DNA of 34,655 bases from Planctomycetia bacterium (lineage in GTDB: Bacteria; Planctomycetota; Phycisphaerae; Phycisphaerales; SM1A02): positions 1 to 34,655 of the forward strand of contig SXSS01000093.1 of NCBI GenBank assembly GCA_005792145.1, read 5' to 3'. Positions 25,231 to 32,332 of the stretch are shown here, one piece after another. Made by a program: the position numbers and the translations under genes. The notes under the pieces were generated by a model that did not search any database, was not told the DNA's origin, and saw only the letters and a program-made list of their open reading frames with translations. Each line of letters starts with the position of its first letter. Positions within the stretch are counted from its first letter, which is position 1.

Positions 25231-25863
25231 ATGTCGAATCAACGTACCGATGCTTTGCGCACAGATGGAGTACGCCTCGATGGACTTCTTTTAGTTCTCA
25301 GCGGACCATCGGGTGTGGGAAAAACATCCATCGTCCACGAACTCCTTCGACGCTTTGATGGCGTATTCAGTGTTTCAGCAACAACGCGTCAAGCAGGTCC
25401 TGGCGAAATTGATGGGCGTGATTATAAATTCATCACCGAATCTGGATTTCAGAAAATGATCAACGATGATCTCTTTCTTGAATATGCTCAAGTCTTCGGT
25501 CGCTCTTGGTATGGATCGCCGCGCGAGCCGATCGAGACTGCGCTGAGGAATGGTCGCCTTGCAATTTTGGATATCGATGTGCAAGGGGCGGAAATTGTTC
25601 GTGCAAAATATCCACAGATGTATGGCGTCTTCGTGCTTGCACCTTCGGAAGAGGAGTTACTTCATCGACTTCGACTGCGAGGGCGCGAAGATGAAGCTGC
25701 GATTCAGCGACGCTTCGCGGCAAGCACAAAAGAAATCGCTCGCGCTCGCATCGGAAAAACATATGACGACTTTATTGTCAACGACGATCTTGCCCGTGCA
25801 ACCGATACAATCTGCGCGCTTGTTGCCAAACGAATGGGTGTTGTGGTCCCGCATTCGATTTGA
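25231..25863 (+). CDS. gmk: Guanylate kinase
   Basis: A 210-residue enzyme converting GMP and ATP to GDP and ADP. The P-loop GPSGVGKTS (25-33), the GMP-binding SATTRQAGPGEIDGRDYKFI segment (48-70), LEYAQVFGRSWYGSP (about 80-94) and the DIDVQGA motif (near 112) are all as in the family, as is the LID region with RLRLRGREDEAAIQRR. Length is normal, with about 17 extra residues at the N-terminus. In many bacteria gmk sits next to rpoZ and dfp; neither is present here. It converges on tmk with 31 bp between stops. Confidence 0.97.
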   Translation: MSNQRTDALRTDGVRLDGLLLVLSGPSGVGKTSIVHELLRRFDGVFSVSATTRQAGPGEIDGRDYKFITESGFQKMINDDLFLEYAQVFGRSWYGSPREPIETALRNGRLAILDIDVQGAEIVRAKYPQMYGVFVLAPSEEELLHRLRLRGREDEAAIQRRFAASTKEIARARIGKTYDDFIVNDDLARATDTICALVAKRMGVVVPHSI

Positions 25864-25894
25864 TTATTAAAATTGACGATAAATCCCCTTCTTA

Positions 25895-26614
25895 TCAGCG
25901 ATTTAATCGATCGGTGATTCCCGCGATCAACGCAGAAAAAACTGCTTCGGGCTGAGCTGTTGAATCAACCACCAGATATTTTCCAGGTTGCGAACGCGCC
26001 TGTTCCAAATATCCATCGCGGACGCGTCGGTGATACTCAGCGTCTTTCTGCTCCATTCGATCAAGTGCGCGAGCCATTCGAGATTGTGCGGTCTTCCAAT
26101 CAACGTCAAAGACCACAACAAGATCAGGCCACCGGCCACCGATTGCAATATCGCCAACAGAGAGGATGTCTTGTCGCGACAGACCGCCAGCGCTTCCTTG
26201 ATATGCAAGTGTCGACGAGATGAATCGATCAGCCAAGACGAATGCACCACGCGAGAGTGCGGGAAGAATTCGTTCTTCCATCAACTGCGATCGACTCGCC
26301 ATATAAAGGAGCATCTCGCATCGAGTCACCATTTCGGAATTTGCGGGATCAAGCAGCACAGCGCGAATCTTTTCGCCAATGGGCGTGCCGCCTGGTTCTC
26401 GCACTTCAACGGTTTCAACACCTGCGGCTTGTGCAACTTTCGCCACCGCTTGAAATTGAGTGCTCTTTCCACTGCCATCTGGGCCGTCAAAGACGATGAA
26501 TCGCCCAGGAAGAAGAGATGTCCACGCCGAAGCATCCTGCATAACGACAGATTCTAGTCTCGCGCGAATCCGCCGAGTGTGCTCGTCAATTTCAACTTGT
26601 GACTGTGTTTCCAT
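25895..26614 (-). CDS. tmk: Thymidylate kinase
   Basis: A 239-residue dTMP kinase needed for dTTP synthesis. After an N-terminal extension of about 37 residues comes FIVFDGPDGSGKST with the P-loop at 44-52, the substrate-binding DR(F) motif in LADRFISSTLAYQG and a REPGGTPIGEKIR segment. The core ends at the usual point. The extension is unusual for the family, but the ATG at 26614 is backed by a TAGAAT box 6 nt upstream; an ATG 24 codons later (26542) is the alternative. It lies 51 bp after yggS, so it may be read both from its own promoter and from that of yggS. Confidence 0.95.
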   Translation of the reverse strand: METQSQVEIDEHTRRIRARLESVVMQDASAWTSLLPGRFIVFDGPDGSGKSTQFQAVAKVAQAAGVETVEVREPGGTPIGEKIRAVLLDPANSEMVTRCEMLLYMASRSQLMEERILPALSRGAFVLADRFISSTLAYQGSAGGLSRQDILSVGDIAIGGRWPDLVVVFDVDWKTAQSRMARALDRMEQKDAEYHRRVRDGYLEQARSQPGKYLVVDSTAQPEAVFSALIAGITDRLNR

Positions 26615-26620
26615 CTTGGG

Positions 26621-26626
26621 ATTCTA
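26621..26626 (-). promoter_or_regulatory. -10 box of tmk
   Basis: Minus-strand TAGAAT ends 6 nt before the ATG at 26614. It supports a leaderless mRNA and the long tmk N-terminus. No -35 was found. Confidence 0.45.
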
Positions 26627-26665
26627 TTTTAGGATTGCGCGCCGCCTCCGTGACCATCGGATCAA

Positions 26666-27469
26666 TCATGCGCTCTCCGTCTCCGTATCTAATTCAGACG
26701 CCACTTCAGCTTCGGCTTTACCAAAGATCGCAGATCCAACTCGAACAATATTTGCACCAGCAAGAATCGCCTCTTCGAAGTCGCCAGACATTCCCATCGA
26801 GAGCAAGTCAAAAGTTTTTCCCCCTTGACCACTCTGCCGCACATCTGTGAAGAGTTCAAATCCGCGATCGAATGTCTGACGCGCTGCTGTTGCGCCACCA
26901 ACAAGCGGTGCCATACACATCAACCCTCGAACACGAATGTTGACCATCGTGTCCAACTGTTGCACAACATGCCGAACTGCAGCGCCAGTAATTCCGTGCT
27001 TTGATATCTCGCCAGAAACATTCACTTCCAGCAAAACATCAATGGGCTGTTCGCGACGTGCTGCTTGGACATGAATTTCCTCTGCCAAGCGCAAACTATC
27101 CACGGATTGAATCAAGCGCGATAACTCGACGGCCTTACGAACCTTGTTGCGTTGAATCGTTCCGATCATGTGCCATCGAACTTCTGGCGCTTGACCACGC
27201 AATTCCCGCAAGCGGACCAAATGTTCGTCAATCTGCGCAACGCGCTGGATCAACTGCTGAACTCGATTTTCTCCAAAGTCCTGCTGACCGAACGAAATCA
27301 ATTCTCGAATTTGCTCAATCGTTGCAGACTTTGAGACAACGACAAGCATGATCTGCTCGGGCTTGCGCCCACTTCGAACAGCTGCCGCTGCGATTCGTTG
27401 CTTCACTTCTTCGTATCGTTCTTTGAGTGTTCCGTCCATAGTTTCTACTCTGGCGATCGCGTCCTGCAT
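26666..27469 (-). CDS. YggS/PLPBP-family pyridoxal phosphate homeostasis protein
   Basis: A 267-residue single-domain PLP protein of the alanine-racemase-like fold type III. K47 in LVVVSKSAT is the PLP lysine. The family signatures FGENRVQ, WHMIGTIQRNK (usually HFIGxLQxNK), VNVSGEISKHG and LSMGMSGDFEEAI are all visible. It balances B6 vitamers and amino- and keto-acid pools and has no known catalytic turnover. The ATG at 27469 is chosen because GGAGG lies 7 nt upstream; the frame continues to 27544 but lacks a good start signal there. It diverges from gpmI with 93 bp between starts. In many bacteria it sits by cell-division genes; here it precedes tmk. Confidence 0.95.
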   Translation of the reverse strand: MQDAIARVETMDGTLKERYEEVKQRIAAAAVRSGRKPEQIMLVVVSKSATIEQIRELISFGQQDFGENRVQQLIQRVAQIDEHLVRLRELRGQAPEVRWHMIGTIQRNKVRKAVELSRLIQSVDSLRLAEEIHVQAARREQPIDVLLEVNVSGEISKHGITGAAVRHVVQQLDTMVNIRVRGLMCMAPLVGGATAARQTFDRGFELFTDVRQSGQGGKTFDLLSMGMSGDFEEAILAGANIVRVGSAIFGKAEAEVASELDTETESA

Positions 27470-27476
27470 TGCCGAA

Positions 27477-27481
27477 CCTCC
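27477..27481 (-). promoter_or_regulatory. Shine-Dalgarno of the yggS-like gene
   Basis: Minus-strand GGAGG, 7 nt before the ATG at 27469. It is the strongest ribosome binding site seen here and shows that this genome keeps the canonical mechanism beside the leaderless one. Confidence 0.75.
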
Positions 27482-27549
27482 AATTTCCCAAGAGTATCCG
27501 ACAGTCCGATGAAGCGCGACACCGAATTCCATCCTGCATCCCAATGATC

Positions 27550-27555
27550 TATTCT
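27550..27555 (+). promoter_or_regulatory. -10 box of gpmI
   Basis: TATTCT ends 7 nt before the GTG at 27563; there is no Shine-Dalgarno. Consistent with a leaderless GTG start. Confidence 0.42.
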
Positions 27556-27562
27556 GCTCATC

Positions 27563-29176
27563 GTGAAGCCGCGCATTTCAAATACCCCCTGCGTTCTGAT
27601 TGTTCGGGATGGTTGGGGTCGAAATCCGCATCCTTCGCACGATGCCTTCAATGCGCTGCGCTTGGCCAAAGCCCCTGTCGACGCTCAACTCTCCCGCGAT
27701 TTTCCCACCGTTCTGATTCGAACCAGCGGAGAAGATGTTGGTTTGCCAATCGATTCGAGCGGGCCAGTGATGGGAAATTCCGAAGTCGGCCATCAAAACA
27801 TTGGCGCAGGAAGAATCGTTGATCAAGAACTGATGCGAATCTCCCACGCCATTCGCGACGGACGCTTTGCATCCAACACAACCATGCTCGATGCTTTCAA
27901 GCGCGGCAAGGAAACCGGCCGAAGCGTTCACTTGATGGGATTGGTCAGTGATGGACAAGTTCATAGCGATATCTCGCATCTTGTTGCGCTTCTGGAACTC
28001 GCTCGCAAATGTGACTTCCCAAAGGAACGCCTCTTTGTTCATGTCTTTACTGACGGCCGAGATTGTCCGCCAAAATCTGCGCTGGGATTTATCGAAACGC
28101 TCGAAACTGCGCTCAAAGAAAATGGCGGAAGAATCGCAACGGTGATTGGCCGATTCTTTGCGATGGATCGAGATCATCGCTGGGATCGTGTCATACAAGC
28201 GTGGGAATGTTTGCTTGGAAGAAGCACGCGAATTTGTGACAACGCCGCGGATGCAGTTGAACTTCACTATGCATCGCCAACTTCATCCAGCCAGACCAGC
28301 GACGAATTTATTCCCGCAACTCGAATCTCTGGAGTTGACGGCGCAATCCGCGATGGAGACAGCGTGATCTTTTTCAATTTCCGTGGCGATCGGCCACGAG
28401 AGATCGTGAAGACTTTTCTCTTTTCGGAGAGCGCGTTTCGTGATTTGCCCAATGGTGGATTTGATCGCGGCGCGATTCCAAAGGATTTATTTTTCTGCAC
28501 GATGGCACAGTACGAGCGAGGATTGCCGGTTCATGTGATCTTTGACCGACCTGCTCCGATGAAAGATATTTTGGGATCGTGGCTTGCCGATCATTCCCTT
28601 CGACAATTTCGCTGCGCTGAAACTGAAAAGTTTCCGCATGTCACATTTTTCTTTAACGATTATCGAGAGGATCCATTTCAGGGCGAGACTCGCACAATTA
28701 TTCCAAGTCCGCGTGATATTCCGACATACGACTTGAAGCCAGAGATGAGTGCCGCCGGCGTTCGCGATGCTGTTTTACGCAGAATTGCTGCGAGAGACTG
28801 CGAAGATGTGATCATCGTCAACTTTGCGAATTGCGATATGGTTGGTCACACAGGAAGTTTGCCCGCAGCAATTCAAGCTGTCGAGGTTGTGGATGCCTGC
28901 GTCGGCAAGATCGTTGATGCGGTCTTGGCGCGTGGCGGATCGCTTGTCATCACTGCGGATCATGGAAATGTAGAGCAGATGAAAGATCCGATCACCGGCG
29001 CGCCCCACACAGCGCATACAAATTATGATGTGCCGCTGATGATTGTCGGCAATTCGTTTCGAGGACGATCGCTACGCGTTGATGGCAGACTTGCAGATAT
29101 CGCACCGACGATGCTCGACATGATGGGTATGGCTATTCCAGATGCGATGACGGGTCGATCGCTCTTGTTGCCATAA
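27563..29176 (+). CDS. gpmI: 2,3-bisphosphoglycerate-independent phosphoglycerate mutase
   Basis: A 537-residue Mn-dependent enzyme that interconverts 3- and 2-phosphoglycerate in glycolysis and gluconeogenesis. D16 in LIVRDGWG and S73 in MGNSEVGHQNIGAGR (the phosphorylated serine) start the metal site; VHVFTDGRDCPPKS, IGRFFAMDRDHRWDR, FFNFRGDRPREI, VNFANCDMVGHTG and ITADHGNVEQM complete the conserved set. Length is slightly above the usual 510-515. The start is a GTG at 27563. It is a stand-alone gene here, with no other glycolytic gene beside it, followed 47 bp later by the caspase-like gene. Confidence 0.97.
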   Translation: MKPRISNTPCVLIVRDGWGRNPHPSHDAFNALRLAKAPVDAQLSRDFPTVLIRTSGEDVGLPIDSSGPVMGNSEVGHQNIGAGRIVDQELMRISHAIRDGRFASNTTMLDAFKRGKETGRSVHLMGLVSDGQVHSDISHLVALLELARKCDFPKERLFVHVFTDGRDCPPKSALGFIETLETALKENGGRIATVIGRFFAMDRDHRWDRVIQAWECLLGRSTRICDNAADAVELHYASPTSSSQTSDEFIPATRISGVDGAIRDGDSVIFFNFRGDRPREIVKTFLFSESAFRDLPNGGFDRGAIPKDLFFCTMAQYERGLPVHVIFDRPAPMKDILGSWLADHSLRQFRCAETEKFPHVTFFFNDYREDPFQGETRTIIPSPRDIPTYDLKPEMSAAGVRDAVLRRIAARDCEDVIIVNFANCDMVGHTGSLPAAIQAVEVVDACVGKIVDAVLARGGSLVITADHGNVEQMKDPITGAPHTAHTNYDVPLMIVGNSFRGRSLRVDGRLADIAPTMLDMMGMAIPDAMTGRSLLLP

Positions 29177-29211
29177 AATTTCGTCGCGCTCCAAATTGTT
29201 CGTTGATGAAT

Positions 29212-29217
29212 TACACT
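29212..29217 (+). promoter_or_regulatory. -10 box of the caspase-like gene
   Basis: TACACT ends 6 nt before the ATG at 29224. The box lies inside the longer frame that begins at 29203, which argues for the later ATG. Confidence 0.45.
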
Positions 29218-29223
29218 CGCCTC

Positions 29224-29811
29224 ATGCCGAAGTCCCATGGCGTGTTTTGTCTCGAGGCTGACTGGTTCGGATTGGTCCGTCCAATGTCCATGCGCCCTGC
29301 GCTCGACTTGATGGAAAGCAGCGATGCGCGGATTCCATATGTCCTTCGCGATGTTGTGACCCGTGCCGAAATCGAGTTCTATTTGCGTCGATCTTTTCAA
29401 GCGAGATACCGTCGCTTCGATTTGCTTTGGTTTGCGATTCATTCTCGACCTGGAGAGCTTCTTCCAGGCGATATGCGAGTTCCACTCGAACGCATCTCGC
29501 TTGATGATTTGGAAGAAATGCTTGCAGGTCGATGCCAAGGTCGCATCTTGCATTTTTCAGGATGCCGCTTTCTAAAAATTCCACCAGCACGGCTGACAAA
29601 GTTTATGAAGCGAACAAAAGCGCTTTGTGTCAGCGGATTTTCGCGCGAAGTCCCGTGGCTCGAATCAACCATATTTGAAACGTATTGGTTGACGCTGCTG
29701 CACTATGAATCTCGATCACGAACGGGAGCGAAACGAGCCATCACACTTATGCGCCGCGAGCAAAAACCACTTTGTAAGAAATTTGGATTCGTCATGCGCG
29801 TTCGAGAGTGA
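29224..29811 (+). CDS. Uncharacterised protein with putative caspase/CHAT-like His-Cys dyad
   Basis: A 195-residue soluble protein. I believe it belongs to a conserved unnamed family (DUF6642-like), recalled by the opening GVFCLEADWFG, then RDVVTRAEIEFYL. Two hydrophobic strands end in possible catalytic residues: LLWFAIHS (H73) and RILHFSGC (C114), 41 residues apart, followed by a helix and a third strand ALCVSGFS. That arrangement matches clan CD peptidases (caspase, CHAT), where the family consensus is a His-Gly and a Cys after two beta strands. Here the usual Gly after His is Ser. Activity is inferred, not shown. It lacks a signal peptide. The frame begins at 29203, but a TACACT box 6 nt before 29224 favours the later ATG. 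It sits alone between gpmI and der. Confidence 0.78.
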   Translation: MPKSHGVFCLEADWFGLVRPMSMRPALDLMESSDARIPYVLRDVVTRAEIEFYLRRSFQARYRRFDLLWFAIHSRPGELLPGDMRVPLERISLDDLEEMLAGRCQGRILHFSGCRFLKIPPARLTKFMKRTKALCVSGFSREVPWLESTIFETYWLTLLHYESRSRTGAKRAITLMRREQKPLCKKFGFVMRVRE

Positions 29812-29847
29812 ACCAGCATCGAATTGGGTGAACTATCGACGAACGAC

Positions 29848-29853
29848 TATGAT
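29848..29853 (+). promoter_or_regulatory. -10 box of der
   Basis: TATGAT ends 11 nt before the ATG at 29865, giving a leader of about 4-5 nt. No Shine-Dalgarno. Confidence 0.4.
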
Positions 29854-29864
29854 CCAATTCTCCA

Positions 29865-31292
29865 ATGTTGCCAGTCATCGCTATCGTCGGTCGCCCCAAT
29901 GTGGGCAAGTCCAGTCTGTTCAATCGACTCGCTGGCGAGCGCATATCAATCGTTGATCCCACGCCTGGTGTGACTCGCGATCGGATTTCGACAATTATCA
30001 CCATCAATCCTTCCAACGACACCGATGAGGCGGATGCCTTGCCACGCGTCGCCGAACTCTGCGACACGGGCGGCTTCGGAATCTATGTGGCCGAAGGAAA
30101 AAGATTCGATGATGCGGGGGAAGATTTGTCCGCGCTCGCTCCCGATATCGAAGCGCAAATTTTTGCGGCAGTTGAAGGCGCAACCATTGTGCTTTTCACA
30201 ATCGACGCGCAATCTGGAATTACCGCGCTTGACGAAAAAATCGCCCAGCTCTTGAGGCGTGCTGGAAATACGCATCGTGTCATTCAAGTCGCCAATAAAG
30301 TGGATGGACCTTCTTGGGAAGTTCACGCACTCGATGCGGCCAAACTGGGCTTCGGTGATACTTTGTCTGTCTCGACCAAGGCGGGTTCTGGAATTCGGCA
30401 ATTGATGGAAGCACTTTGGACGCGACTGGGATCGCGACCCGATGAGCCGCCAGCATCGCCAGAAATGAAAGTTGCAATCGTTGGTCGACGCAATGCGGGC
30501 AAGAGCAGTCTTGTCAATGCACTCGCTGGGGCGCCGCGCGTTATTGTCAGCGAAATTGCCGGAACAACTCGCGACTCTGTCGATGTTCGATTCGAATCTG
30601 AGGGTCGAATTTTCATCGCGATTGATACCGCTGGCATTCGCAAGCGCAAATCGTGGGCCGATGATGTCGAATTTTATTCCCACAACCGAACTGAGGTTGC
30701 TCTTCGCCGAGCCGATGTCGCGCTGTTGTTGCTTGATGCAACGGAGCCTGTTTCGCAAGTTGAAAAGCAACTTGCTGGAGAATTGGTCGAGGCATACAAA
30801 CCAACCGTCATCGTTGTGAATAAATGGGATCTCGTCGAAGCAAAGCAAACTCCAAATGACTACTTGGAATATCTGACGCAAGAGTTGCCAATGCTCAACT
30901 TTGCGCCACTTGTTTTCATCAGCGCAAAGAACGGCGATGGAACTGCGGATGCAATTGCGATGGCTTTCAATCTGCACACGCAAGCAAGCCACCGCGAAAC
31001 AACGGGAAAGTTGAATGCGCTCGTGCAGAAAATCTTGACCGAACGCGGGCCATCATCGAAACTCGGAACGATTGCCAAGATTTATTACATCTCGCAAATC
31101 GAAACGAATCCACCAACAATTGCGATGGTGGTCAACAAGCCAGAACTTTTCGAAGGCGCATACGAGAAATACCTTCTCAATCGCTTGCGAGAAGAGTTGC
31201 CATATTCAGAAGTGCCGATCAAACTGATCTTCAGCGCGCGACGCAGAGATCCAGATGATGTCAAAAACCGTCGCTCCGCCGGACGCGCCTGA
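29865..31292 (+). CDS. der: Ribosome biogenesis GTPase Der (EngA)
   Basis: A 475-residue protein with two tandem GTPase domains and a C-terminal KH-like domain, which assists 50S subunit maturation. The first domain has GRPNVGKSS (9-17), PTPGVTRDR, DTGG and NKVD. The second has GRRNAGKSS (near 208), IAGTTRDSVD, DTAGIRKRK and NKWDLVE. The KH-like part (about 375-475) contains the MVVNKPELFEGAYEKYLLNR segment typical of the family. The first domain carries an insert of about 15 residues after the switch I strand (IIT...DALPRVAEL), making it a little longer than E. coli-type Der at this point. ricT begins 11 bp after the stop, so der leads a rightward set. Confidence 0.97.
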   Translation: MLPVIAIVGRPNVGKSSLFNRLAGERISIVDPTPGVTRDRISTIITINPSNDTDEADALPRVAELCDTGGFGIYVAEGKRFDDAGEDLSALAPDIEAQIFAAVEGATIVLFTIDAQSGITALDEKIAQLLRRAGNTHRVIQVANKVDGPSWEVHALDAAKLGFGDTLSVSTKAGSGIRQLMEALWTRLGSRPDEPPASPEMKVAIVGRRNAGKSSLVNALAGAPRVIVSEIAGTTRDSVDVRFESEGRIFIAIDTAGIRKRKSWADDVEFYSHNRTEVALRRADVALLLLDATEPVSQVEKQLAGELVEAYKPTVIVVNKWDLVEAKQTPNDYLEYLTQELPMLNFAPLVFISAKNGDGTADAIAMAFNLHTQASHRETTGKLNALVQKILTERGPSSKLGTIAKIYYISQIETNPPTIAMVVNKPELFEGAYEKYLLNRLREELPYSEVPIKLIFSARRRDPDDVKNRRSAGRA

Positions 31293-31303
31293 AGAACCAA
31301 ACT

Positions 31304-32320
31304 ATGTCGATCCAACCCCTTCCAATTTTTGAACGCGATGCGGATCCAAGTTTTCGCTCGCTCGAAACTGATGCGGAGGCTTATGCAAAACTGAAGCCGC
31401 CGACTTCGATTGTTGTGCGAGGCGGGCGTATGAAATGGATCGCCGAGTATCCATACGAAGGCGGCGCGAAGCCCGGATGCGGGACGCGAATGATCGCGCA
31501 CACGCACCGCGGTACGGAGCTGGTGGAGATGCTGACGACTGTTTGCTCCAATTCTGGTTGCTCGAAAAGCGTCTCGCGCCAAGAGGTGTTGGAGTACATC
31601 GAAAATTCTGGTGGGCGCGATTATCCATTCCATCAAGAAGGACGAATTCTGCGCGTCGCAACAACCGAAGACATTGCCCAGTGGAATTCAACGCAGTCCG
31701 AGGTTGCGTCGCTTGGTCCCGTGGCGAAAGAAATTCTACGCAATAGCGGGCTTCCGATGAAATTTGTCGCTGTAGAACCAATTTTCGGTCGTGAATTGTT
31801 GACGATCTATTACTTGAGCGAAGAACGAATCGACTTTCGGGACTTGCTCAAGATTCTTGCCGCTCGTTTTTCCGCGCGAATCGAATTGCGACAGGTTGGT
31901 GCGCGCGACGAAGCGCGATTGGTTGCGGACTATGAAAAATGTGGGCAACACTGTTGCTGTAAGAATTTCTTGAAGGTGCTGAAGCCTATTTCAATGAAGA
32001 GCGCCAAACTGCAAAAGGCAACTCTTGATCCGATGAAAATCAGTGGCAGATGCGGGCGTTTGATGTGCTGCCTGCGATACGAAGATGAAACATACGAAAC
32101 GCTCTCCAAGCGGATGCCGAAGGTGAAGGCTCGGGTTGAAACGCCAGATGGTCCAGGTATTGTGTTGGAGGCGCGCATTCTGGTGCAACTTGTGCTGATA
32201 CGGCTCGAATCCAACGGCCACGAATTTGCGTATCCAATCGAAGATGTCAAAGTCATTTCTCGGCCGGACGAAACCGGAAAAAAACCTCCTACGCCACCCC
32301 AAAATAAACCGAAGTTGTAG
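31304..32320 (+). CDS. ricT: PSP1-domain protein of the RicT/YaaT family
   Basis: A 338-residue protein. The PSP1 domain (about 155-290) carries the cysteine blocks CGQHCCCKNFL (near 208-218) and KISGRCGRLMCCLRYE (near 242-257), which in Bacillus RicT help hold iron-sulfur clusters in the RicAFT (Y) complex affecting RNase Y, competence and sporulation. Here an extra N-terminal part (1-150), with its own Cys-containing sequence TTVCSNSGCSKSV, precedes the domain and I do not recognise it; it may be lineage-specific. The last 25 residues are Pro/Lys-rich. RicA and RicF are not nearby. It stands between der and lepB, 11 and 12 bp away. Confidence 0.88.
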   Translation: MSIQPLPIFERDADPSFRSLETDAEAYAKLKPPTSIVVRGGRMKWIAEYPYEGGAKPGCGTRMIAHTHRGTELVEMLTTVCSNSGCSKSVSRQEVLEYIENSGGRDYPFHQEGRILRVATTEDIAQWNSTQSEVASLGPVAKEILRNSGLPMKFVAVEPIFGRELLTIYYLSEERIDFRDLLKILAARFSARIELRQVGARDEARLVADYEKCGQHCCCKNFLKVLKPISMKSAKLQKATLDPMKISGRCGRLMCCLRYEDETYETLSKRMPKVKARVETPDGPGIVLEARILVQLVLIRLESNGHEFAYPIEDVKVISRPDETGKKPPTPPQNKPKL

Positions 32321-32322
32321 GA
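32319..32322 (+). promoter_or_regulatory. Likely ribosome binding site of lepB, overlapping the ricT stop
   Basis: AGGA, 10 nt before the ATG at 32333, shares its first two bases with the ricT TAG stop. The close arrangement suggests coupled translation. Confidence 0.45.
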
Positions 32323-32332
32323 TGTTTCAATA

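Noticed and set aside
29946-30992. Minus-strand open frame of 348 codons across der
   Set aside because: Der is fully conserved on the plus strand; the antisense frame has no family signature.
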